This document shows, in pieces, positions 23,572 to 34,397 of a stretch of 64,000 nt of DNA. Numbering within the stretch: position 1 is the first letter of the stretch; every line of letters begins with the position of its first letter. The notes beneath the pieces are model-generated. The model saw only the letters and a list, made by a program, of their open reading frames with translations. It was not told the DNA's origin and ran no database searches. The DNA comes from Nicotiana tabacum (Eukaryota; Streptophyta; Magnoliopsida; Solanales; Solanaceae), in contig NC_134082.1 of NCBI RefSeq assembly GCF_000715075.1, forward strand, positions 214,384,948-214,448,947, read 5' to 3'. A program made the position numbers and the translations under genes.

Positions 23572-24779
23572 TTGTTAATACGTATTGGCATGCTCATGAA
23601 GCAGGTCTGCAAGTATGGGCATGATGGTAAATTCGAATGGAGGACCTCAGCGGTATATTCCCTTGGAGTGTTACATCGGGAGAATCAATACAGTTATTCC
23701 AACGGAGCTGGGAATAAAATTGGAGCACTCACCCACCAAATGACATTTACACGGCCCAGTTCAAGTGTACCACTTGAAAATTTTCTTCTTAAATTTTTTT
23801 TTTTAAAGATCAATTCAGATTAGCCAAAAGGCAAGTTGGAACTACTACAGTGCTACTTTTTCATTTTTTCTTCTTCTTTATCTCTCTTGAATAGAAACAA
23901 ACAGGCATCAACATGTTATTATTTTCTTTTTATCATTTTGGTATAACATTAAGTTTTCCTTTGAAATTATTCTTAAAGACAGTACTATTATTTTCACTAT
24001 TTGGTATTATTAATGTTTTCATTAATAAGAATTTTTGCACCAAATAGTGAGATGATTGTCATTTATGGAATAAGTCATTTTCATATCAATAACAAGACAT
24101 ACCTCTAGTATTTCATATCATTTGCTTAAAACAACACGTAAACTACAAGCTTCAGCACTCAAAACAACCACCAAAATCATATCCGCCTTCAATATTTACT
24201 GTTTTCTTACATACCTTAATATCCACCAGTCAAAAAAACTAACATTGTCACAAGGTGAAAAACAGTATTGCTAATGCTGGCAGAATTCCAAAATTGATGT
24301 AAACAAAAATAGGCACAAAACTCTGGACAACCCAAATGACATGTTCGTTTTAAACAAACAAGACTCAGCTTTCTCCATAGTGGATACAAGAGGTTGAATA
24401 GTGAAGAGTCGAGCAGACAATGAATTCACAGAAAGAAAATTACCTTTACTTTCTGTCCAACTTCTTCTTATTGATCCGCTTTCTCTCTTTTGGTCTTGTA
24501 CATACCACACAACAGGGAAATATTAATCGGATATTAGTATCCTGCATAAGACCAGCATAAAAGTAGCCGAGCTATGACAAATTCTGTTGAATAATGAGGA
24601 ATAGAGCGAGATGGATATGGAGGATTCATATAGCCGACTACCTAGTGTGAGATTGACGCACAATTGAAGAAGATCAATTCTGCTGCGAATCTCTATCACT
24701 TTAAGCACCACTGCAGATCATATGACAACACCTGGAAGTCGATTAGTCGGCGAACATGAAATTTTGTTCAATGCTTGAA
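23572..24779. other. Intergenic; PPR 3' flank
   Basis: No gene seen. The ORF at 23536-23823 runs out of the SINE and is not coding. The minus-strand ORFs at 24271-24711 lie just downstream of the PPR stop and may be its 3' UTR. Confidence 0.35.
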
Positions 24780-26847
24780 TCACCAATAGTCCCCACAGGA
24801 GCACAAGCCATCCTTAAAATGGTGAAATCTCTTTGCATCTCTGACTACAATTTCCCTATTAACAATCTTGGCAATTAGCTTAATTGTTGTATGACAGTCT
24901 CCACATATCCTAAGATTCTTAATCACCTGAATTGTACTACCAGGGACGGAATTCATAATCCCAAAAGCAACAGCGAGCTTCTCACTATGAACTCGTAATG
25001 TCAGTCCTTTCTCTTCCTCCTCAACATCATGAAGATCAGATGTCATGTTGGGTACATAGCCAGCTATCTGCAGCTTTACAGATAATTCTTCCAAATATGC
25101 ATAAATCTTCTCATGTTGAGGGTGTTCTCTATCACCAACAAGAAATGCATGCACCCTGCCTTTGAGTTCAAGCAGGCTGAACCCAGGAGGTTTACTTAAT
25201 CCACGATTTTTCATAAGTATCCTCATCTTATCTACATCTCCCCACCTCCCAGCATCAGCATATATGTTCGAGAGCAAAACATAATACCCACAGTTTGTTG
25301 AGTCTAATTCAAACAAGTTCCTAGCAGCAATCTCCCCAAGGTCGACATTCTTGTGCATCCTGCATGCAGCTAGAAGAGAACCCCAAACAACAAAGTCAGG
25401 CGTCACCTTCATTTCTTCTATCAAATTATATGCCTTGGCAAGGAAACCAGCACGTCCAAGAAGATCAACCATGCAAGCATAATGCTCCACTCCTGGTTGT
25501 ATGCAATATCTAGGCTCCATGGCCTTAAACCAATACCACCCTTCATCCAGCAACCCAGCATGGCTACAAGCTGCTAGGACAGAGACAAAGGTAATATAAT
25601 TTGGTTTTACCCCAGCTAAGTTCATCTCGTAAAATACTTGAAGGGCTTCCCTGGCTCTACCGTGCATACCATAACCTGCAATCAAGGCAGACCATGATTT
25701 CACATTCTTTTCCTTCATCCGATTGAATGCATTCCTCGCCATCCTTAATCTTCCACATTTGCAGTACATGTCAATCATGGACGTAGCCACATATACATTA
25801 TCCTCTAGGTTCATTTTTATAACCTAAAGAGATCAAAGCCCAACAGACAACTAAGAACATCAATACAGTTAAAAAATAAGGAGTCAGAAAGAATGCAGCA
25901 GTTGTAAAGGTGGGTTAGTCCTGAAGTACCTGATCATGTATGCACTTGCCAGCCTGAAGAGCTCCTGAATGTGCACAAGCCAACAGCACGGCTGATAAGG
26001 TGACAGCATTGTAGTCAACCTCTCTATCCCACGCCAGGGAACGAAAAATTTCCAGTGCCTGAGATGAAAGTCCGTGCTGGGCATAAACTGCGATCATAGA
26101 ATTCCATGAAATGATGTCCTTATCAGGCATTACATCAAACATCTTCCTGGACAAATCAACCTCACCGCACTTAGCATAGGCATCAATTAACGTATTCCCA
26201 ACTCCCGGGTCCTCATCGAATCCCCTTTTCGTGACAAAGCCATGGAGCCCTTGGGTAAGGGTCTTTCCTGAAACACGAGAACAAGCGGATAGCACGGAAA
26301 CCATGGAAACCGAGTCAAGAGAAACTAGTTCCTCTGCTTGGCCCGCCAAGAGCTCTTTAAAAAGCGAGAGCGCTTCATGGGGTTGGTCATTTTGGACGTA
26401 GCCAGTTATCATGGAGGTCCAAGAAACAACATTCTTTTGAGGAATTTGATCAAACAGCTTTCGCGCATCAGCAAGTTGACCACACTTGGAGTACATATCA
26501 ATGAGAGCGGAGGATACAAAAAGGTCGGTTTCATAACCAAAGATGAGAGCTTGTTGGTGGGTCTGCTTGCCGGAAGTGAGATCGGAAAGGGAGGAACAGG
26601 ATTTGACGGCACATGGGAAGGTGGAACGGTTTGGTTTGAGAGAAAGCTTTCGCATGGAAGAGAAAGCTCGAAGGGCTTCGACGGAGTCACCGCTCCGAGC
26701 CAAGTCGGCAATGATAAAGTTCCACGAGAACACATCGGATTTGTCTAAGTATCTGTTGAAGAACTTGGCCAAGTTAGGATTTGTGGAATATTGGCGTCGA
26801 CACAAGTAGGAGACTGTACAGAGTGGAGCCAAATTGGTATTCTTCAT
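24780..26847 (-). CDS. PPR protein, PLS class with E and DYW domains (2 exons, 653 aa)
   Basis: Exons 26847-25930 and 25823-24780 are separated by a 106-bp GT-AG intron, and joining restores [11 protein letters not shown] in frame. The N-terminus ([19 protein letters not shown]) looks like an organelle-targeting signal. PPR repeats follow from about residue 35 (for example [44 protein letters not shown]), then E motifs and a C-terminal DYW deaminase domain with HSEKLA, CGDCH and the terminal tripeptide DYW. Such proteins bind organellar RNA site-specifically and support C-to-U editing. It resembles Arabidopsis At3g26782, the locus I associate with mitochondrial editing factor MEF14. That name should be confirmed by alignment. 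All DYW signature residues are intact, so it should be functional. Confidence 0.93.
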
Positions 26848-27527
26848 TCATTCATACAGTGGAAAGGGTTGCACTTGTGGCTTGGAACTGTTTAATTTGT
26901 ATAACCAGTTCAAACGACTACTAATGTGGTTTGCAATTTTTGTTAGATAGTACTTAGTAGCAAAGGCGGAGCCACAATTTTAAATCTATGGGTTCTAGAT
27001 TTTAGAACGACGAATTTAAGTGGTGATAACTGGATTCGGCCAAACCTATATTCGGACTTCTAACTCCGTCCCTGCTGCTTAGTAGTAGCGCCTAACCACG
27101 AATTGGGATTTGGGGGGTTTAAATCTTCCAAGCATAAACCTTTATAAGTAAAAGATCGCCAAGCATTACTAGCAAGTAAAAATCAATAATAGGAAAAGAA
27201 AGCTACTACAGAACAAACTCAGCCTGATTTTTTCAACAGCTTATTATAAAGCCACACCAGAAATGCCCTACAATATCAATAATTTAAAATGCTACAAACT
27301 GAAACAATAATCCACACCCGTGGTTCCAACTCAAACTCAGTTTCAGTATGCAGTTGGAGAAGTGGAATTAATTTTGCAAAAGAAATTGATAATCATCAAA
27401 AGTATCATCCAGTGATCTGACTCTGGTTGTAGAATACACATCCCGTGAATGCTTTGAAGAACTCCCTAATTAAAGCCAAAATACTTGAATTTTCTCAGTG
27501 ATCTCAGCTGCCGAATAGAATAATTTA
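26848..27527. mobile_element. Intergenic with a partial 'GGCGGAGCC' MITE (26960-27075)
   Basis: 26963-27075 has the inverted ends AGGCGGAGCCACAATTTT and CTAACTCCGTCCC and the GGGTTCTAGATT and GGATTCGGCCAAACC words of the hAT-MITE family seen at 22790 and 41857, in reverse orientation and rearranged. The rest holds the PPR promoter and the 3' flank of the PGM-like gene. Confidence 0.5.
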
Positions 27528-30085
27528 CTACAGAAGCCTAAGATGTGCAGTATCGTTCATTCTCTTGATCTGCCATCCCAATTTCCAGGAATGCTGTAGC
27601 ACCGTAACAGAAGAATCATCTATGCATATCTTACTTGACATCATTGCACTGCAGCCAAGGAGGGCAGTAAGAAGACACTTGATTGGGATTGAATGAGTAA
27701 AAATACCAATGCATTGAGAAACATTAGTAGTGATTTGCACATTTAAATCACGGATGGAGTTAGGATTAATGGGTTCTCGAGGTGACATCTCATCATCAGC
27801 CTCATGATCCCCAGTAGTTGTCACGATCTGAAGCCTACTCTTTCCAGACTTCTTCCTCGAAAGTCCTTGTCGGTTCCTGTGGTGCAAATCCCAATGAGAC
27901 GATGAGAATGAAGGCGGCCCATCTCGGTCATGAACTGAATTGACAAGTGCATGAGAACCACGGTTTGAGAAAGCCTGGCTCTCACTCTGATCTGGTGGGG
28001 AGAAATCAGATCTGAATTTTTCAGGCAATGCCATAACAGTTCCATTTAGGAATTGTACCATCCGAAATTCCACCTGCCTCAGTGACTCTCCAGATGGTGC
28101 TGAAAAATCAGGCTGGAACCTTTCCATTAGACTAATTGTTTCAGGTGTAAATATATCCGAGCGGTGGCATCCCTCCCAATGCCCCTGACTCATTTCCAGT
28201 AGTGCATCAGAGGATTGTATACGTTCCTCTGAAAAGTTCAATTCCTGCACAGTTAACAGATGAATCCATACATTACCAAAATTACAAGGCCTTAACACAG
28301 CATGCTAATAATATGTTATACTAAATCGGTTATTAAAAAAAACATGTTACACTTAATCCCTGGGACTTAGCCAATTCAGGTGTTCTACTTACAGTCGAAA
28401 TTTGCATCATCATCCCCATAGAAAACTTCATACTATGCATCACTAAGAATGGAAAAGATTCAACTTTTAAATCAATTTTAATACACATAACTAGATACAA
28501 GAGAGAGTAAGCTTTTATTGCAGAACTTAAAAAGTGAAGAAGCTCGACGTTGGGCTTCCTTGCAGCTTGCATAATTCTGAGATGTGATGCTAAACTACGG
28601 CTCAGCTGCTCTGAAAGAACAGCAACATAATCTTTGGATTTGCTAGTGGTCAAGGCAGTAAGAATGCTTTTGACACGCAAAGTCTGCTGAGAAGCCAATT
28701 ATGGCTTTCACGACTACAGACTATGCAATTCTTCTTTGCGGTACTAATCTTGCTGTCCCTTTCGCTGATACACTATGCACAGGTATGATATTTTTAAAGC
28801 ACTGTGTGGAAATGTAATATAGGATGATAATATAGTACACTCTACCTATCCCAGATAGATACAATTAGTTTCCCTTTTCTGTTTTCAATGATAGTATTTG
28901 TTTTCCTCCGGTATGAATCTTGTTAGTACTTTCTACTAGAGGAATTGGACTAACTTTTATCCCCAAAGTAACTGTTATCCCGAGATCATCTGAAACCAAA
29001 AGTTACCTTTTAATATGTTGTTTGGGCTCACCTTTGTTCAAACTCCTAGTAGTACGAAATTCCAACTACAAACTTGCCAAATCCAAACAACTGAGACAGT
29101 CACAGCCATATAAATCCTGAAACTAAAGCAACTAACAAATTCAAATGGTTTCTTTTAAAGCTGCATCACTATGCCTCCTGACAATTACTGGAGCACTATA
29201 AGAGGAAAACCTTACAAGTAACGAAAGGAAACATGCATCTGCCTAGAACTGATGAAGAAAAATCATGTTCTCCCACAGCTGATAATTGTATAACATATAG
29301 GACTTTACATCAATTGGTTGGTGAAGTGTTTCATTTTTTTTCCGGCCCACAAAAATAGGAATTTGGAAGCAAAGGGATATTATTTCTGACATTTCCAATC
29401 AAATCCAAAAGATCAGAGCTTAGTAGTTAGATAATCAATAGCAATCATAATCGGAGAAACTGACATTCACATAAAAGCAATCACAGGGACGAGAAAAGAA
29501 TGAAGATACCTGGCAAACAGAGAGGGCAGTAGCTCGAGCCCGATCCAAGGGAGATGTATACATAGAATTGAAACGAATCCCTTGAGACTTGAGGAAAACA
29601 GCCAAAGCTCTGGCTTGGCGCTTACCATTAGGGGTAAGTGCAGCCTCGGGACATCGGCCGGCAATCAAATCAGGCCTTAAATTCATATGACACTCGCCAT
29701 TACTAATCAAATAGACTTCGGTGAGGGTCCTATCGTCATCCACAGAATCAGAGGAGAAGGTGCGGTGGAAATGAGGGGGAGGCGGAAGTGGGGGCGGGGG
29801 AGCCAGGACATTATAAGGGTCCCACACCTTAATGGAAGGGCCCAAACGAGGGGTACCGAAAGAGGAGAGCTGAGGGGAGAGAGGAGATGCAGAGGCGTGG
29901 CAAGGTAACATCTCGGGCTCTTGTTCCAGAACCTTCTTGAGCAGAGTAGTATCGTCGTCACCACCTAATAATTGACGTCTCTCATCTGGGGTATCATTCT
30001 CCTCGTGCTCGCCATCTTCTTCTTCTTCATCTTCTTGCTCTTCATCTTCCTCAGAGGGTACGGCTACCGACTGAGAAGACCCCAT
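27528..30085 (-). CDS. Phosphoglycerate-mutase-family protein with substituted RHG motif (2 exons, 430 aa)
   Basis: Exons 30085-29510 and 28244-27528 are joined by a 1,265-bp intron with the frame kept. The protein starts MGSSQS, a good N-myristoylation context, then a Glu/Asp-rich stretch (12-30) and a Pro-rich stretch. The histidine-phosphatase fold follows: TEVYLISNGE (123-131), GRCPEAALTPNGKRQA, YTSPLDRARATA, SGESLRQVE (about 243-251) and CIGIFTHSIPIK with the second His at about 376. In active family members the first motif is RHG. Here it is SNG (128-130), so the phosphate-accepting His is absent, while the other pocket motifs remain. A ~100-residue polar insert (about 270-360) separates the halves. 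It matches the family of Arabidopsis At3g26780. Catalytic loss and membrane attachment are inferences. Confidence 0.85.
28333..28698 (-). other. Unidentified 121-codon ORF inside the PGM-like intron
   Basis: The minus-strand frame has a helical, Leu-rich start (TLRVKSILTALTTSKSKDYV, then AVLSEQLSRSLASHLRIM) that looks like real protein and not chance, then degrades into hydrophobic sequence. It could be a captured gene fragment (helical-repeat type). I do not recognise it, and nothing shows it is expressed on its own. Confidence 0.25.
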
Positions 30086-30661
30086 TGATGATTACAATAC
30101 TATCTGGATCTTTCCGATCTAGCTAGCAGGTATGTGGATCGTAGTTGTATTTAAGCTTTGCTTACAGACAGATAGACAAGAGTTTTATGAAAGAAACATA
30201 GGATTCAGCACACCGGACCTTATACAAAGATGTTTTCTTCTCAGTAAATTCCTCTGATTTGGACTTGGCCGCTTTTGGGGGTAAAAAGATGGAATCTTTT
30301 TGTTTTGTATTCTTCAATTTGGGAGCGGCAATAGGAGCTAGGAATAGGTAGATTTTCTGTGGTGTTGTCTTATTGTTTAGGAAAGAGAGGGATAACTCTA
30401 TAACTTGATGTTAAATCCAGAAATGGGGCGAAGATGGGGTAAGGGGATCTGAGGAAGATGCAGAAGATAGATAGAAGCAGTTTTACATTTTCTGACAACA
30501 TGTTAGGGGCATGGTAAAAATAGGAGGATGCGCAAACTTCGGCTAACAGATGCAATTGCTAATTAAGACCACTTATCATTATTACACTACTTGCTACTAT
30601 TACTACTATATCTTTATATTTTGCCAGATCGAGTCAGGCCTTTCACTCAGCCAATTATATC
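30086..30661. other. PGM-like promoter region
   Basis: Intergenic upstream flank of the PGM-like gene. No coding feature. It ends with AGCCAATTATATC, which recurs at the far side of the element that follows. Confidence 0.35.
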
Positions 30662-31118
30662 GTAAAAATACCACGGCTAATCAGTTTTCGGATTGGTCAT
30701 TCAAAAGCCGCCAGCATTTGCAAAGTTATTAAAAAATAGTCACTATTTTGATGCAACACGAAAAGTTCCAGCATAATATACTGGAGATCGGTGCACCTCT
30801 GTATGAACTTCTAGCATATCATGCTGGAATTCCAACACGCGAAAAGTTCCAGCATAATATACCGGAGATTGGAGCACCTGTAAACTTCCAGCATATTATG
30901 CTGGATCGTGATATTATACTGACTCCAGTATAATATACTGGAGTTCCATTATACTTATGCTGGAACTCTAGTATATTATACTAGTGTTTACCGGATTTTG
31001 AACCGTATTTTCGTTCAGATTTAGCTTTACATGAAAAGTGGCTAAATTTCAATTACTTTTGAAACTGTGGTTATTTTTGAATGACCACTTGTAAATCTGG
31101 ATATTTTTGAATTTCTAT
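30662..31118. mobile_element. Hairpin-rich TIR element, copy A
   Basis: The ~457-bp element is flanked by the direct repeat AGCCAATTATATC (30648-30661 region and 31119-31131). The inner part carries at least three palindromes built on CCAGYATAATATACTGGAG and its relatives. The subterminal left block CAGTTTTCGGATTGGTCATTCAAAA is echoed, inverted, near the right end (CAAGTGGTCATTCAAAAATAACC). The same order of blocks is found at 32535-32962. It codes for nothing and is a non-autonomous DNA element. The superfamily is not clear. Confidence 0.65.
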
Positions 31119-31131
31119 AGCCAATTATATC

Positions 31132-32534
31132 ACATTCCTTCCTCTTTTTATGGGCACTGGTTTTTACCTCAGTCACAAACGTTTTCTACCGGTGTATTTC
31201 TTTTCGCAAATGATCAATTTTATTCCTCTCCTAGTAACTTTTTTCCCTAGATTAGATTGTGCAATTGTTTGTAGATTTTCTCCAATGCTTCTCATGTTTT
31301 AGTAATAAATCTTTTATGACAAATCATGAAAAAATTTACACAAATTATAGAACACTGAAAAGACTTTACACATGTTGAAAAAAGATAGGCTTTACATGTA
31401 ATGTATTCATGCAATTAATAAACTCTTGGTTTTATAGCATGGTCAAAATTTTGTAGTAATTTGGACCATATTTGATCCAATTTTATAGTAATTTGGACCA
31501 TAATCCACTAAAATTGGGATCGGATCTCCAATTCCAGTGGGAAAGAAGATCAGTAACATATTTTCTACCAAATAGGAATAAAACTTTTATTTTTTAAAAG
31601 ATCAAAATTGCCCTCAATTTAAATTTACGTCCAATCAAAATTACAGCAATTAAAGCATCAATTTCCAGTTTAATTTTTTTGTAACACAATGCGAAAGCAA
31701 GTCAACATGTCTCTAGTAGCACAAATTTCGTTCAAGCTAAAAGTTATGCAATATTCAAGTTTCAAGCAATGGCAACAAGATGAGTAGCTTTGTGGTTTTA
31801 AATTTTAATTCAATACGTATCTATATTCTGCAACATAACATAACAATGTCAATTATAAGTCAAGAGGGACCTATTTCATACTATTTCAGTTAAGTTTATG
31901 ATTAAACTTGGAGGTTCTAACATAATTGACCGTTCGGCACAAACTTAAGACAACCGCTAGCCCATTATATTTGATTACAAGTTATAGCCAAAAATTTATT
32001 GCATTGGCTACAACAAAACATTCGCTAACCCACCTTATCTTTTTCGTTCTGCCTCTTTGCTACGCCCAGCTCCACTATCCAAATAAATATCATAACCCAT
32101 CATAAATATCAGCCTTTACTTTCTTAATTTGATAGTTCTTGTAGTAAGATTAATATTATATGCACTTAATAGATTTTATTTTTAGTCAAGATATGGTTAC
32201 ACAGGAAAACAAATTTGCTATACATGTCGGAGCGTTTTACTGTACATTACTCCATTGATAATGAAAACTTTTCAGTTGCCCAAAAAAAAAAAAAATTCTG
32301 TTTTTGCTTGTTTTGCATCTTTCCTTTTAAGAATTGTGAAGTACTCCTTTTTTTCTTTAGAAACTGAAAATTTTATTTATATAATGCTGTGAAAGTCCAA
32401 ACATAGGATCCGTGGAGTATACTCCATTTGTTACAATTCTTAGATACGCTAACATACAATAAATAATTAAAAATCACAGTAAGATGCATCACATCAATTA
32501 TGAAATGACTGATTTTACAAGTAAAAATAGCACG
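31132..32534. other. AT-rich intergenic DNA
   Basis: No gene seen. An A13 run at about 32282-32295 and several short ORFs without recognisable domains. Confidence 0.35.
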
Positions 32535-32962
32535 GTATAGCCAGTTTTCTGATTGGTCATTCAAAAATAGTCAATGTTTACGAAGTCAATGAAAAATAAC
32601 CACTATTTTGTTGTAACAGATACCAGTCCAGCATAATATACTGGAGTTCGGTGCACCTGTGTATGAACTCCAACATATTATGCTGGACCGATATACTTTG
32701 CTGACTCCAGTATAATATACTGGAGACTGGAGCACCGGTGCTCCAAACTCCAGTATATTATACTGGACAATGATACTTGCTGGAACTTCAATATATTTAT
32801 GTTGGAACTCCAGTATAATATATTAGCGTATTTTTCGGGGTTTGAACAGTGTTTTCGCTCAGATTTATCTTTACATGAAAAGTGGCTAAAATTCGATTAT
32901 TTTTGAAACTGGGATATTTTTGAACGAACAGTTCTAAATCTGGCTATTGTTTGAATTTCTCC
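32535..32962. mobile_element. Hairpin-rich TIR element, copy B
   Basis: Same family and orientation as 30662-31118. TAGCCAGTTTTCTGATTGGTCATTCAAAAATAG at the left is matched, inverted, at the right by TAGCCAGATTTAGAACTGTTCGTTCAAAAATA (each interrupted by a few mismatches). Between them is a chain of palindromes on CCAGTATAATATACTGGAG, and the self-complementary GGAGCACCGGTGCTCC lies at 32730-32745. It ends about 160 bp before the CGR1-like gene, within its likely promoter. Confidence 0.65.
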
Positions 32963-33017
32963 CAACATTGAGGGAAAACATGGACTGTTAAAATTTTAAG
33001 GGTTATAGAGGGTGAGC

Positions 33018-33092
33018 GGCCCATAACGCAGTTAGATTTAGCCCAGCCCAAAAATTAGAAAAGAAAGCGACATTACAAGTATATTAGGGCTT
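33018..33092 (+). promoter_or_regulatory. Site II cluster and telo-box-like motif of the CGR1-like gene
   Basis: GGCCCA (33018-33023) and AGCCCAGCCCA (33040-33050) give three TGGGCY 'site II' elements on the complementary strand. TTAGGGCTT (33084-33092) differs from the telo-box complement TTAGGGTTT at one base. All lie within 110 bp of the ATG at 33125. Site II plus telo-box is the known promoter signature of plant ribosomal-protein and ribosome-biogenesis genes, which fits this gene's product. Confidence 0.55.
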
Positions 33093-33124
33093 GCTAGGTA
33101 TCGGAAGGAGCTGTCTTACAAAAA

Positions 33125-33715
33125 ATGGCGTGCACCGTGGATTTTCGGTGCCTGGACGAAGGCTTCGGAGGGAAAACATACAAGCGAAAGAGAGCAGAGA
33201 AAGAGTTAGGAAATGGTACAGAAGATGGAGAAGCGGCCATGGAAGTAGAGGAGGAGAATCCAGTTCCAGCGTCAAAGAGACAGGCGGTTCCATCTGAGGA
33301 GGATCCAAACAAGCCGGTACTTGGAAGGCCGACGTACGACGGGGTGATCGCAGGGAGAGTATCAGGAAGGAATTGGAAACAGCCGCGGAAACACAGGTCA
33401 TCGGCGGCGAAGGTGAGCGTGAAAGGGAAGCCGCTGGAGCAGAGGATAAAGGAGAAGGAGATAAAGAAGGCGTACAAGGAGAGGATGAATGAGCTCAAGG
33501 AAGAGATAAGGCAGAACAAGGTTGACAAGAGGAAGCAGAGGGAGGAAAGAGACAAGAGGAAGCAGGAAAACATTCTCAAGTCTGGGACTAAGGTTCAGAA
33601 GATCACCAATCCAAAGACTCTTAAAAAGATTGCAAAATCTAAGCAAAGGAAACAACTCAAGGTTGTTTCCGACGACCTTCTTAACAGTGGCAATAAGAAT
33701 AAGAAGTCGACTTGA
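33125..33715 (+). CDS. CGR1/CCDC86-type rRNA-processing protein (single exon, 196 aa)
   Basis: An intact, intron-less frame. The acidic N-terminal half (about 25-60) is followed by LGRPTYDGVIAGRVSGRNWK (about 66-85), and then a long Lys/Arg/Glu-rich helix (about 100-165) with KPLEQRIKEKEIKKAYKERM and the tail NPKTLKKIAKSKQRKQL. The VSGRNWK start and charged coiled coil are the CGR1 family signature. Yeast Cgr1 is a nucleolar factor of pre-60S assembly and rRNA processing, and human CCDC86 is the counterpart. Nucleolar location is expected from the basic tail. The promoter motifs at 33018-33092 agree with this role. The long antisense ORF 33094-33579 is a shadow. Confidence 0.85.
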   Translation: MACTVDFRCLDEGFGGKTYKRKRAEKELGNGTEDGEAAMEVEEENPVPASKRQAVPSEEDPNKPVLGRPTYDGVIAGRVSGRNWKQPRKHRSSAAKVSVKGKPLEQRIKEKEIKKAYKERMNELKEEIRQNKVDKRKQREERDKRKQENILKSGTKVQKITNPKTLKKIAKSKQRKQLKVVSDDLLNSGNKNKKST

Positions 33716-34397
33716 TGCTTTAAAATTGTTTTCTTTTTGTTATGGGGGATATACTGATACTAGTAATCTAGTTTTCATCTATTGATTTTGGTCTTTCTCA
33801 TTCGAGTTTTTGTAGTTGCGGATTTAATTGTTCAGTTATGCTGTAGCATTATGATTATTTTCTGCTTTGCTGTTGAGTGCGTCAATGCCATGCCTTACGT
33901 TGCATTCTCAGTTAATGTTATGTTATGATAGAAAAACGGGTCCTTACACAAATAACGAACAGAACATGCACTAAAATATTCTATCCAATTTATACTGGAA
34001 ATGAGATTCTAAAATCACAATTCACAGTGCAACGATTTTAAGCAAGATGTTCCTAACTAAAGAAAATCAACAACGAAACAAAGTATTACTTGCAAAATCA
34101 ACGTGTAATTTAAGAAAAGGTAAGGACAGCTCAGAGTATGGTCCCTTCTTTGCTCATTCCTTTAGATCATTAGGTATATGCAAATTTCAGTCATATTTGG
34201 CATGCACTTCCAATGGACGATGGTTAAAATGTTTGCAGTTCAGCTCTGAGTTCCCTGTGGTGGCTGTCACTAGCTTACACTCCAGGAGGAAGCTGCTTCA
34301 GGTGTTGAGCCCAAATCACTTGGTTCCTTCGTATTTGTGCATGTAAAAACATTAATTAGGTTCTACTCGAATAGATGCATCATATCAAGCCATTGGT
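33716..34397. other. Convergent intergenic region (CGR1-like 3' end and GT29 3' end)
   Basis: The two flanking genes converge. No further gene is seen. The plus-strand ORF at 34047-34346 is probably in the antisense of the GT29 3' UTR. Confidence 0.4.

Noticed and set aside
26338..26748. 136-codon plus-strand ORF opposite the PPR gene
   Set aside because: Antisense of well-defined PPR repeats. It has no recognisable protein content.
33094..33579. 161-codon minus-strand ORF opposite the CGR1-like gene
   Set aside because: It is Ser/Leu/Phe-rich antisense shadow of a Lys/Glu-rich coding strand, with no domain. The plus frame has the family motifs.
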